A stretch of 64,000 nt of DNA, taken from contig NC_089766.1 in NCBI RefSeq assembly GCF_040412425.1, forward strand, positions 50,695,797 to 50,759,796, read 5' to 3'. The notes beneath the pieces are model-generated. The model saw only the letters and a list, made by a program, of their open reading frames with translations, searched no databases and was not told the origin of the DNA. This DNA is from Macrobrachium rosenbergii (lineage: Eukaryota; Arthropoda; Malacostraca; Decapoda; Palaemonidae). Below are positions 43,405 to 55,935 of the stretch, one piece after another. The stretch's first letter is position 1; every line of letters starts with the position of its first letter. A program made the translations under genes and the position numbers.

Positions 43405-43615
43405 AACCATCCTTTGCTTCGAGGAATAGTGCGAAATTCCTCTGTGTTAAAATCTTTGCCATATCTTTTGCTTCGAGGAATAGTGCGAAAATTCCTGTGT
43501 TAAAATCTTTGCCATATCTTTTGCTTCGAGGAATAGTGCGAAAATTCCTGTGTTAAAATCTTTGCCATATCCTTGCTTCGAGGAATAGTGCGAAAGAAAT
43601 TCCTCTGTGATAAAT
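43405..43615 (+). repeat. Leader minisatellite 1, about 57 bp x 3.5
   Basis: Unit with ttgcttcgaggaatagtgcg, then aaattcctNtgtgttaaaat and ctttgccatat. Non-coding leader between the primer site and gag. Confidence 0.92.
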
Positions 43616-44037
43616 TTTACTTCGCATTTCGAATTAGCGAACTGTTATTTAGGCGCGAATAAAATTCCCACGTGGGACACGACGAAGTCAGCTTGCATTG
43701 CTGAAATTCTCTCAGTGTAGTTAGAATTCGAGTTAGGTGTTAGGAAAGCGAAATTTAAACTCCGCTTATAGGGAAAATTACTAGGCCGTTGTACTGTTAT
43801 CCTCTCAGACGACTGGGAAATTCTCGGAATCCCAGACGGTATATAAATATATGGGTTCATTCACCCAGAATCTAAAAATACCTCCGGTGTTGGCCAAACG
43901 ACCTGCAACCCCCACCCCCGCCCATGCCCGCGTGTGTAGCATTTTTTCCCCATTCATTTCTCTTTGGGTTTCCCGTTAGTAATTTCTAAGTCCTAAAGGG
44001 ACGAATCGTAATTCAAGTCCTAAGTGACTCCTAAAAT

Positions 44038-44490
44038 TCTCCTCCAGTCCTCAAGTCCTAGAGAATTCCTCCAAATTCCACAAATTCCAAGTCCCCTCGT
44101 GACTCCTAAAATTCTACGTCGCACGATGGCAAGAATTTCTCCAAATTCCAGTCCTCAGAGACTCTAAAATTCTACGTCGCACGTGGCAGAATTTCTCCAA
44201 ATTCAGTCCTTAGAGACTCCTAAAATTCTACGTCGCATGTGGCGAGAATTTCTCCAAATTCCAGTCCTTAGAGACTCCTAAAATTCTACGTCGCACGTGG
44301 CGAGAATTACTCCAAATTCCAGTCCTCAGAGACTCCTAAAATTCTCGTCGACGTGGCGCAGAATTTCTCCAAACTCCAGTCCTCAGGGACTCCTAAAATT
44401 CTACGTCGCACGTGGCGAGAATTTCTCCAAATTCCAGTCCTCAGAGACTCATACAAAAATTCTACGTCGCACGTGCGTAGAATTTCTCAT
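44038..44490 (+). repeat. Leader minisatellite 2, about 58 bp x 8
   Basis: Unit with ccagtcctcagagactccta, then aaaattctacgtcgcacgtg and gcgagaatttctccaaatt. It becomes less regular at both ends. Open frames over it (44297-44667) only reflect the repeat. Confidence 0.92.
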
Positions 44491-44872
44491 TCCTGCGGGA
44501 ACCCAAAATTAAGTCCTTTTGAGACATTATATAGTGTAGTTCACACACATCTAAGCCCTTACGGGACTGATCATTCTAGTTCGTTAGAACAACTCCTTAA
44601 CTTCACGCTACAGCCGGCCAAGTCCGAGCGTGACAAAATCAACCACGTCTTCCGAGACACATATTAAAATTCGTTCGCCAAGAACAACCACGTCTTTCCA
44701 AGACATATCAAATTTTAACAAAAAAGTCTCCTCAGACTTACTAATCACCTGTCTTATTCAGACAGATCCATTCTCCTGCAGTCTGAACCATTGAGTGTTT
44801 CAGATTCCTGCAATTGAGTCTTTTCAGACAACCTGAGTCTTTTCAGACATATCATATAACCATTATTTCAAA

Positions 44873-46099
44873 ATGGCTAATACCAGAGCCCAACAAAACG
44901 AGGATTTCAAATTCTACATGTCCGCTGGGAAGGACATGGGACTATCGGGCAAGATCTGAGAGCATGGGTTCAAGAGCAGAGTGGACGATGCCAAGGCGGA
45001 GAGAGCAAGAGAACGTGAGGAGAGAGAAAGAGAACTTGAGGAGAGAGAGAGGGCAAAGAATTGCCCAAGAGCAGGAGAAGGATAAGAACGTGCAGAGAGA
45101 GAGAGGGAAAAGAATTGCCCAAGAACAACGAGAGGAGAGAGAACGAATGCTCAGAACAAGGGAGGAAAAAGAACGTGCAGAGAAGGATAAAGAACGTGCA
45201 GAGAGAGAGAGGAAACGAATTGCCCAAGAACAACGAGAGGAGAGAAGAATCGCTCAAGAACAACGGGAGGAAAAGAACGTGCAGAGAGGGAGAGAACGTG
45301 AGGAGAGAGAGAGAGAACGCGCCCATGAGCTCCAGGTGCTAGAACGACAGCACGCCACCCCCGCCCCTGCCGCGGGAATGAGTGCCCTCAGCCAAGCTCA
45401 CTCGTTCATGCCAAAATGGACGGAGTCCGAGCCTGAAGTATGGCTTGAAAGGGCCGAACGAGTCCTGGAGTGCTGCGATCTCTCCCCTGAACTCTCCCTT
45501 GTTCTCACTAAATTCCTGGGCGGAAAGGCCCTCGTTGCCTACCACGCCCTTCCCCAGACGATGGGGAAACTGGGAAGCCGTGACGCCAAGCAGTTCGAAG
45601 GCGTGCGAGATTGTTTAGAGCCGGTGGAGAGACGTTGGAAGAGCAGCCCAGAGAAGCAGGCCAGACTTGGTCCGATTGGGCGTACCATTGAGCGGCGTTG
45701 ACAAAATGGCTCGATTCCGAAGGAGCCACTAACACCGCCGAGGTACTCGAGCGGTTTAAATTCGAGCATTTCCTGCGCTACGCCCCTCCTGCCCTCGCCA
45801 CCCATATAGTGGAAAAAGCCCCAGCAACACTCACCGAGTGTTGCCGAATAGCAGATATGTGGGAAACCCACCACCCTCAAGAAGGATCCATGGGGCGGAA
45901 GATAAATCCCCCGTCCCTCCTCGGAGGTTCAATTTCCCACAAAAATGGAAACTCGGGCAAGCCCCTAACTTGCCATTATTGCAAGAAAACGGGGCATTCC
46001 TCCGAACAGTGCCGGAACAAGAAACCGGCTCCTCTCTCTCCCGGAAAACCGACAAATAACTCGCCTGCGCCCTCCACAGGGGCAGCGCGGAACTTTTAG
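44873..46099 (+). pseudogene. Gag of Gag-protease element (coiled coil, core, zinc knuckle)
   Basis: The ATG at 44873 opens MANTRAQQNEDFKFYMSAGK, with a stop soon after and at least two more frame changes. 45000-45340 encodes a long Arg/Glu coiled coil (EERERERAHE and similar). The core follows: SFMPKWTESEPEVWLERAER, SLVLTKFLGGKALVAYHALP, and after a frameshift near 45700 LERFKFEHFLRYAPPALATH. A CX2CX4HX4C knuckle, CHYCKKTGHSSEQC, lies at 45971-46012. Just after the stop at 46099 a second, imperfect unit reads CTACKVYGHSPAWAKC. Gag would form the particle and bind the RNA. Single-base indels, not large deletions, break it. Confidence 0.82.
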
Positions 46100-46279
46100 C
46101 CAGACCTTTTGCACGGCGTGCAAGGTCTATGGCCATTCTCCCGCATGGGCAAAATGCCCACGCAATAATAAAGTAAATACTCCCACCGTCGCCTTGGCCG
46201 TCACAGATCCCCAGTCATTAGGCCCTCCCGCCCGAAGGGCCTGTATACGTGGCCCCTCCACGAGGTAAGCGAGCCGGCG

Positions 46280-46540
46280 CGCCGAGTCACTGCTTTCGAG
46301 GACTCGGGCGCGCAAATCTCCCTCATCCGAAGGGACAGAGTTCCCCCACGGAGCTATCGTCAATAGACGAAAACTCGTCACGATCGAGGAATAAATCAAT
46401 TTAAAATGATACTCCCTACGGTCCAATTGAGAGTCACAAGACCTCACCAATCAAAAATTTGCAATCTTGCAGTAGCAAGCCATCTCCCCGGAGGCTATGA
46501 CGTCATCCTGGGACAGGACTTTCAGTCCCCACCGAAATCA
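46280..46540 (+). pseudogene. Aspartic protease segment
   Basis: The catalytic motif DSGA (46301-46312) sits in VTAFEDSGAQISLIRRD. After a stop and frame change the next frame gives QLRVTRPHQSKICNLAVASH and YDVILGQDF (46496-46524), matching the flap-to-C-terminal part of retropepsins, whose ILG motif closes the fold. It would cut Gag. The region lies right after gag, as in gypsy elements. Confidence 0.72.
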
Positions 46541-47370
46541 CGACAATCTAGGGGTCCCCATTCCCGAATCATTCCGCTGGCGCGAGTAATTCTCCCCGCT
46601 TCTCCCTCAGTCAAGACTGGCGCCCCTGGGTACCAGAAGGACGTGCAGTCCCCACCAGTGCCACCTGAGTACAATGTACAGTGGCCCCTCGATCGGTTCC
46701 CGATCCCATTCCAGTGCCCGGCCCTGCCTCAGTGCCAGTGCCAGGGCTCCAATCAAATCTCCCTTCAGGAGATGCCAAATTCCTGCCGGTGCCACTTGCA
46801 TGCCCCGAGCAGGGCCAAGCTTCGTCCGTCCTGACCGGCAGGCCCAAGAAACCTCTGATAGCGCCTGACTCTGCCCTAGTGCCAGCGCCAGAGCGCTCGC
46901 CGATCTCCATTCACGGGATCCAACTCAGGACCCCCCTCTCTTCCCCGGCCTGGCACCGCTACCAGCGTCGGTCAGAGAACGGTTCCTCCGACCACCGCGG
47001 AAGCTCACCTGCAGGTGCGGCCTCGCAACCCGTGCCTGAGCTGGTCATCGATACCTGCGAGCCGCTCACGCCACCCCGACCGCCTCCTCTCTGCCTCAGT
47101 CCGTCGCCGGCGCAATTGCAAGTCAGGATTCTGCCATATCTCACTTGGCCGATGAACTACAAGAGCCGCGACGGATCATGGTAGAACCCGCGAACGGAAC
47201 ACTCCTGCGTCAGCTGTCGCATCAGCAGGCCCAGGTGGTACTCCGTGCCGCCCTCGGTCGCGGGCCCTCCGCTTTCGGCCGAGGACGACTGTCCCATTTA
47301 AGAAAGACTCTGAGGCGAAATTACCACGGGCGTGGGACATTCCAGGTAATTTACAAAGAGCTCTAGAGCT
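46541..47370 (+). other. Pro-rich region and 73-codon ORF, function unknown
   Basis: Frames at 46681-47184 and 46406-46834 are rich in Pro, Ser and Ala with no known motif. 47145-47366 opens MADELQEPRRIMVEPANGTL and is Arg-rich. This is where RT would be expected; none of its conserved blocks (LPQG-like, YxDD) can be read in any frame. It could be a linker, an extra ORF, or GC-rich sequence open by composition. Confidence 0.4.
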
Positions 47371-48679
47371 CCCATGGCACCTGTGCCGCCATTTCATTTT
47401 TCGAAGGTCTTGGCACCCCTAATCCAGAAGGGGATGTCAGACCCTCCTCTATCTTCTTCCGTTCCTCAGGAACTTCTATCTCTTATCACCTTCTATTAAT
47501 CTTCCCTTAAATTATCCCCACAAGAGGCAATTAAATACGGGATACCATCCCCACACAATGTATAAATCATTAAGAATAACAGAGTGAGAAGTGGCACGCC
47601 CTTGCGCCCATACCTTGGCACCGGGCGTGCGTGTCAGCCCCTCCTGAAGGAGTGCCCTTCGGTGCACTTTCCTCGCCCTGGGACTGAAGTGATAGTCCGG
47701 GCCGTAATTTATAGGCAAAAGGACGATAAATTCCCGCCTAACACAATAAAACCCTCACTCTTTTCCCTTAGCTCTTCTGCCAATATCATTTACTTTCTTT
47801 TAGTCATTTAGTTATCTTTATTTTAATGAATGTGAGTCATAAACTCTTGCCCTTGTGATTTAAATGCCCCTTTTCGTAAGCTCTGAGGGACGTGTCCCGC
47901 CTTTCATATGCGGTCAAGTTTTCATTCGTAACGTCTTGGTAATTTTCCTTTTGTTATTATTATCCCTTTTCCCCCTTCCATTCCTTCCAAGATCGCTGTT
48001 TGTCCTACCCCACATCTTTTGTCTGCTCGCCCCGTCATAACATTGAGTAGGCAGTAGACGCATAAAATTAGCGTAGTTTAAGGTTAGCGAATTAAAACTT
48101 TGAATACTCGCCCGCATACGAGCTGTCAAAATCCGTGTGGGGGCGTTGGCGATAGCTAAGCAAAATACGTTAAAGCGAAGATAAATTATCAATGCGAATA
48201 TGTATAGTCATTACAGTATCGCGTAAAGGGGATGTCATTTACAAAAATAAACGCTGTTTTTATTTACACAGCCTCTTCAAGGCAGATTGTACTAACCGCA
48301 TGCATTTTATCTAAAATTAAGTAACCGTGTATTTTAATTCTTGAACAATAACCTTTCTTTTCATTTGTTGGCCATAGCCTCATATACGTGGTCTATAATC
48401 TTAATTAATTCACAATTGTTCGAGTCACATTATAAAGTTACAGTGGGTAACCAAATCTAAAGTAATTATTCTTTTGCAAGTGTTTAAATCACTTTGCGTT
48501 CTGTTAACGAAAAATTGTCCCAATGTGTTATTAAAAGTAATGTCTCAGCTTCATAAAACCCTTAGGAGTAAAGTTCATTGCAAGGCAGAATGTAGAGTAA
48601 CGTAAAGCATTTGCCGCTCATTCTTGAATATCGATGTACACACCCGAAGGAGGTATGTACATCATCTTGTATGGGAGGT
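47371..48679 (+). other. 3' internal region without pol
   Basis: About 1.3 kb, AT-rich toward the end, with no readable RT, RNase H or integrase block. It ends in the purine tract at 48670-48679 before the 3' LTR. Confidence 0.55.
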
Positions 48680-49976
<1,297 letters not shown>

Positions 49977-50222
49977 GCTATCAAAAATGGGCATCCACAA
50001 AGGATATATGAGACATCATATCACATGACTTTATTATTGCCTATATATATATATATATTATTATTTATATATATTTTCTGTATGATAAATTTCTATCAAA
50101 TGTCAGAATTAGATCAATTGCATCATCAAGGTTTAAATTGACTAAAAAGAAGAGTGTCTTGATGATGTACAGAAAATCCCATTGCTAAATAATAAACTGT
50201 GATATGATATACATATGCTTTT
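49977..50222. other. No gene recognised
   Basis: AT-rich, with a short TA run at 50042-50060. Confidence 0.35.
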
Positions 50223-50792
50223 TAAGATAAACCCCTTGATTGCAACTAAGACCATTCAGAAGGAAGAACTTCATATCTAAAAGAATGAGGATTTAGAGAA
50301 GGAGTTAAGGAAAGAGTGGTCCTCTGGTGAAGAGCTTCGAAAAGCTCTTGTTCATGCTCAGGAAATGATAAGGAAAATTGAAAGCAAAAATAAGGACCTC
50401 TCCTCGAATAACGAATGCCTTAAGAAGAAAAATGACGAATGGGAGGATGCCATGATTAAGAAAGAAAAGGATATCGAACGAATGAAGGACTTCCGCGCAA
50501 AGAAGTTCATGTTCCTCGAGCAAGAAATGGCGCTCTTAACATCAGTCTTGGTAAAGAGGCCCAGAGGGATAATTTAGGTGTCTAGTCAAAGGTCAGAAGC
50601 CGGACAATCAATTCAATTGCTCCAACAGGACTTGGCTGAGAAGGAACTGCAAATTGTCTTTAATCAAAGGAAACACTCAGCCACAAAAGAGGAAAACTGG
50701 GTTCATTCGAGAAGAGGACCAAGATTTGAAGAACTACTCTGCTGAATAGGAGCACAAAAAAGCATAAGAAGTCCAGACGAAGAAGAAACGTA
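50223..50792 (+). pseudogene. Coiled-coil protein relic
   Basis: One frame runs across about 570 bp, interrupted by TAA (about 50277), TAG (50575) and TGA (about 50742). Between stops it reads EDLEKELRKEWSSGEELRKA, IRKIESKNKDLSSNNECLKK and KKEKDIERMKDFRAKKF, then QLLQQDLAEKELQIVFNQRK. These are Lys/Glu-rich heptads of a long coiled coil. It may be a retrocopy or an exon relic of a host gene. The coiled coil alone does not identify the parent. The sequence ends where the 147-bp minisatellite begins. Confidence 0.55.
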
Positions 50793-50814
50793 ATAATTAT
50801 AATTATGGGGGATT

Positions 50815-51955
50815 TAGGGCCCATCCTTGAAGTTCTTGGGCCATCTCCAGGCCTGCTTCCCCAGCCTAGCAGGATACCTGCCTTCCTCCGAGGAAGCAGC
50901 CTCTGGGTTGGACCTTCCCTTCAAGGCTGCCCTCAAGAGAATAGCGAGCATTGTAGGTTTCTAATAATCATCCTTGAAGTTCTTGGTAATCTCTCCAGGC
51001 CTGCTTCCCCAGCCTGGTAGGATACCTGCCTTCCTCTGAGGTAGCAGCCTATCAGGTTGGACCCTTCCCTTCAAGGCTGCCCTCAAGAGACTGGCGAGCC
51101 TTAGTGGCTTTTGGGTCTCATGCTTGAAGTTCTTGGGCTCTCTCCAGGCCCACTTCCCCAGCCTGGCAGGATACCTGCTTTCCTCTGAGGAAGCAGCCTC
51201 TGGGTCGGACCCGTCCCTTCAAGGCTGCCCTCAAGAAAATGGCGAGCATTTGGGGGATTTTGGGCCTCATCCTTGAAGTTCTTGGGCCCTCTCCAGGCCT
51301 ACTTCCCAGCCTGGCAGGATATCTGCCTTCCTGAGGAAGCAGCCTCTGGGTTGGACCCTTACCTTCAAGGCTGCCCTCGAGAGAATGGTGAGCCTTTGGG
51401 GTTTTTGGGCCTCATGCTTGAAGTTCTTGGGCCCTCTCCAGGACCGCTTCCCCAGCCTGGCAGGATACTTGCCTTCCTCCGAGGAAGCAGCCTCTGGGTT
51501 GGACCTACCTTCAAAGCTACCCTCATAAGACTGGTGAGCCTTGAGGGCTTCTGGGACCTATCCTTGAGGGGCTTGGGCCCTCTCCAGGACTGCTTCCCCA
51601 GCCTGGCAGGATACCAGCCTGGCAGGATACCTGTCTTCCTCCGAGGAAGCAGCCTCTGGGTCAGACCTTCCCTTCAAAGCTGCCTGTCAAGAGACTGGCA
51701 AGCCTTGGAGTTTTTGGGCCTCATCCTTGAACTTATTGGACCCTCTCCAGGCCCACTTCCCCAGCCTGGCAAGATACCTGCCTTCCTTCGAGGAAGCAGC
51801 CTCTGGGTCGGACCCTTCTCTTCAAAGCTGCCCTCAAGAGACTGGCAAGCCTTGGGGCTTGGGACCTCTCCAGGCCCGCTTCCCCAGCCTGGCAGGATAC
51901 CTGCCTTCCTCCGAGGAAGCAGCCGCTGGGTCGGACCCTTCCCTTCACCATACTC
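50815..51955 (+). repeat. Minisatellite, about 147-bp unit, 8 copies
   Basis: Each unit carries tctccaggcccRcttcccca, gcctggcaggatacctgcct and gaggaagcagcctctgggt. The ctccagg landmark falls at about 50845, 50993, 51142, 51291, 51435, 51582, 51745 and 51868. Because 147 is a multiple of three, one frame stays open for 260 codons (51273-52055) and reads a repeated PSPGPLPQPGRIPAFLRGSS peptide. I see no start context or second exon to support a gene. Confidence 0.9.
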
Positions 51956-52724
51956 TTTACTTTCTCTTACCCAGCTTTTCAATTATGACACTTGCTCTGT
52001 CTGGAGGCTTCCAAACAATTTGAAGAATCTCGGAGATTGTTCCTGCAGACTATAGCGTTTTATGCACAAATAGCATTTCTCTCGTTCTTCCAGGAGCTGG
52101 AGACTGGGGGATTCCAAAATGTCTTCAAGGAAAATCCAAAATGTTCTAGATAATTTTAACTTTGCTTTGACCATTACTTAAGAGTTCTTTTCTGACACAT
52201 AAGCAGTCTCTTTACTTTAACATTGAGTTGTCTTCTATAATCTTTGGGATTCCCTTTACTGATATATATAGCTATCTGGACGACGAGAAGACTAATGGGT
52301 ATTATTGAAGACATCTTCATGGCTCTAGGATACTTTGAAGTAATCTTCAGCTCCTGAAACATTCCTGGAGAATCCAATGGGTGTTTCAAAGGCTTCAGAG
52401 CCTGGAGATTGTTACAAAGCCTTTCATCAAAGCCCCTGAAGCCTCTGGAATTCATCTTCAAGAACATGGGCTTATTCATCTCCAAAAACGTGGGCTTCCC
52501 CCAAAGAAATCTCCGAAGCCTTTCGTCTCTGATTTCTTCTCCATAAAACTCTGTTCTTTAGTAATGTGCAAGAAATCCAAAGGCTACAGAGCCTGGAGAT
52601 TGTCTTCAACCCTTCAGAAGCCCAGAAGCCTCCAGAATTCCCAGAAATATCTTGATTTATTCCCAGATTCCCTACTGTCACCCTGGGAATGACAAGAATG
52701 ATCAGGACAAGATCCATTTGGAAA
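51956..52724. other. No gene recognised; weak internal similarity
   Basis: Short related stretches (agcctggagattgt at 52397 and 52589, and others) suggest an old tandem repeat. Open frames have no known motif. Confidence 0.35.
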
Positions 52725-52828
52725 ATAGAGGGTCTATACCTGGAGTTGCAATCTCTATACCAATCCTACTACGTACTTCGGTGGTCTTCCACTAGGGCGG
52801 CGCTGTGAATTTTTTTTCATCACTAATG
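52725..52828 (+). repeat. Composite repeat M, junction before satellite (copy 3)
   Basis: Matches 38535-38699 with about 60 bp missing. Part a itself is not present. Confidence 0.8.
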
Positions 52829-54163
52829 TGTAATGAGTAAGTGTTTAACGAATGTTTAGGGTTTAGTACGTGTTTAGTGAATGTTTATGAGTAAGTGTTT
52901 AGTGAATGTTTTGTGAGAGTTAGTGAATGTTTAGTGTGTAAGTATTCAGTGAATGTTTAGTGAGTGTTTAAGGTGTAGTGAATGTTTTGTGAATATTAGT
53001 GAATGTTTAGTGTGTAAATATTCAGTGAATGTTTAGTGAGTGTTTAAGGTGTAGTGAATGTTTTGTGAATGTTTAGTGTGTCAGTATTCAGTGAATGTTA
53101 GAATGTTTTGTGAATGTTTAGTGTGTAAGTATTCAGTGAATGTTTAGTGAGTGTTTAGGTGTAGTGAATGTTTTGTGAATGTTTTAGTGTGTAAGTATTT
53201 AGTGACTTTTTTAGTGAGTGTTTAGGGTTTAGTGAATGTTTAGTGTGTGTTTGATGAGTGTTTAGGGTTTAGTGAAGATTTAGTGCATGTTAATGTTTAG
53301 TGAAGGTTTAGTGCATGTTAATGTTTAGTGTATAAGTATTCAGTGAATGTTTTGCAAATGTTAGTGTTTAGTAAATGTTTAGTGTGCAAGAGGGTTTAGT
53401 GAATGTTAGTGTTTAGTGTGTAAGCATTCAATGAATGTTTAGTGTGCAAGTATTCGGTGAATGTTAAGAGAGTGTTTAGGGTTTAGTGAATGTTTTGTGA
53501 ATGTTAGTGCTTAGTGAATGTTCAGTAAGTATCCAGTGACTGTTTAGTGAGTGTTTAGTGAATGTCTAGTGAAAATTAGTTTGGTGAATGTTTAGTGTGT
53601 AAGTTTTTAGTGAATTTTTAATGAGTGATTGGTGAATGTTTAGTGACTATTTAGTGTTTGAGTGTTTAGGGATTTAATGAGCATTTAGGGTTTAATGAGT
53701 ATTTAGTGTTTAATGAGTATTTAGGGTTTAGTGAGTATTTAGTGTTTAATGCGTGTTTAGGATTATTGAGTGTTTAGTGTACAGTGAGTGCTTAGTGAGT
53801 GTTCATGTATAGTTAAGTACTTAGTGAATGTTTAGTGTTTAGTGAGTGCTTAGTGAATACTTGGCGAGTGTTTAGTGTTTAATGAATGTTTAGGATTAAT
53901 TGACTGTTTAGTGAATGTTTACTGAAGCTTGGGGTACAATGAGTATTTAGTGACTGTTTAGTGTTTTATGAGCGTTTAATGTATAGTGAGTGTTTAGTGT
54001 TATTGAGTGTGAGTATATAGTAAGTGTGAGTATTTAGTGAGTGTGTAGTGTGTGTTTAGTGGGTGTAAGTGTATAGTAAGTGTGAGTGTTTAGTGAGTGT
54101 AAGTGTATTGTGAATGTTAGTGTGTAGTGATTGTAAATTAATGTTTTGTTAGTGTTTAGTGAC
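52829..54163 (+). repeat. Satellite of TTTAGTGAATG type, second forward array
   Basis: Same steps and flanks as 38700-40005, about 1.33 kb. Order of variants differs, so the two arrays have expanded or shuffled since they separated. Confidence 0.92.
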
Positions 54164-54317
54164 TCATGCAAAGAAAGTCCTGTAATTTACAGGAACCATT
54201 TATGCTAGACACTGCTTAGGTCCAAGAGCAGATGCTTAGGCCTTGACCACAATGGTTGGAGTGCTTAGGCCAACCTGTTTTGTAAGATAATTTTTCTCTG
54301 TGAAATTGGGCCAAGTG

Positions 54318-54365
<48 letters not shown>

Positions 54366-54440
54366 TAATATAATAATAAAGTATAGCACTATGAGCTGGA
54401 CCGAGACCTTTCAATATGACCGCCCGAGGTCACACGCTCG
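54164..54440 (+). repeat. Composite repeat M, part b (copy 3)
   Basis: Matches 40006-40285, including the (AAT)n run at 54317-54378. Confidence 0.9.
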
Positions 54441-54499
54441 GCAGGGAGATCATCGCCACTCCAGTGATTGACGCTCTATGGTTGGAACAGTGGGGTGGG

Positions 54500-55935
54500 G
54501 AAACATGTCAGTGCTTTCATTTTGGAAGTTGGAACAGGAAAAAACTGCTGCATTTGGATCAGTGATCTGTTCTGATGTGTAGTCTTGGAATAAATTTATG
54601 CCAGCTTCTGACAGATGATTTTGCCCTTACGGAAATTTAAGTTAACTTCATTGCCGATCTTCATTTGTTTGGTCATTTCGCCTGGATACTCTGTTGACCT
54701 ATTCTCCCATTTAGTGTTGTATCATTCTTTTTCGTATTGAGTTTGTTGTAGAATGGTTTGATATAATTGGGCAGTTTTTCAATATCCACTAATGGCAAAA
54801 TTCATATGCAGAGGCACGTAAAACAGATTCAATGGGAAAGAATACAGTTTTTATAATTTAGTTAAATAAATGACAAATAAATGTTTAAAATCTGTGCACA
54901 GAAATTTCTTATAATCCTAGTTAGAACTACTAAAACGAAGGGCATGTAAAAAAGACACCCCATCCTTTTGAATTTACTGTAAATAAAGTATTACAAGACA
55001 TTCCCAGAAGAAACCTTGTTCTAGTTATTGATTTGTTGGCATTAAAGTTTCCTTCGATTTTAGCTATGCAGACTGATGGGAGCAGTGTCTGTCCTTCTGT
55101 CGTAACATAAAACCTTTCCAACTTCATTTTGTCCTCAAAGGACACAATAAAGTCCAAGGCCAGCATCATGTTTAGCTATAGGTCAAAATGATATGAAACT
55201 TGGAATGTAACCCTAGTGACCAACTCCAGGCTTGTATTGTACAGTACTGGAAGCCAAGAAAGAAATTTCTATTGCATGAAGCCCTGTAGAGGGGGTAATG
55301 TTGTCAGTGCTCCTCATGTGGTGCACTGTGGACACTACTTAATTAATTGTCTTTGCAGCGTCTACCCTTTGACCCCTATTGAAGTTGCAACTCTTTCATT
55401 TCTATTACTGTACCTCCATTCACACTTTCTTTCTTCCATCTGACTTCCCACCCTCTGACAACTGTTTCATAGTACAGCTGCGAGGTTTTCCTCATTACAC
55501 CTTTCCAACCTCCTTACTGTCAATATCCCCTTGAGCGCTGAATGACCTCAGAGGTCCCAGCGCTTGGATAAATTCTATATAAATGAGCATGATCACTGAA
55601 AGTGCCACTCAAGCTAAGCATGCTTAGGTACTGTGAAAGTGCCACTCTAGCTAAGCGTGGGAAATGGACCCTCTGGTCCACCAGCATCCAGTGCCAAATG
55701 AGGGCCCTTTGCTGAAAGCAGACGAAGGTGTAGCAGGGCGACCCTGCCACACCTATGAGAATCATGGTCAGTTTCTAGAGCAAGCCCCAGACACAGTCAC
55801 AGTCCAAAGGCATTTGACGCTAACAAGTGATCACCTTCAAGCTGAGCCAACCAAGCTGGTCCTGTAGAAGCAGGAGGAACAAGAACTGAAGGGGAACAAC
55901 AGGCTCACAGGAACTGCCATTGTACAGTCATGCTC
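54500..55935 (+). repeat. Composite repeat M, part c (copy 3), uninterrupted
   Basis: Matches 6215-7445 plus 8983-9085. At about 55785 it preserves the empty site of the LTR element at 7446-8978. The 66- to 81-codon frames inside are not conserved with the other copy. Confidence 0.88.
55285..55580 (-). repeat. SINE-like repeat R2 (minus copy)
   Basis: Same position within part c as 7010-7288; reverse complement of 27170-27463. Confidence 0.8.

Noticed and set aside
43405..44490. CRISPR-like array of regular repeats
   Set aside because: Units are contiguous without unique spacers and lie in a eukaryotic retrotransposon leader; they are minisatellites.
51273..52055. 260-codon ORF as a protein-coding gene
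   Set aside because: It tracks the 147-bp minisatellite, with no supported start or splice sites.
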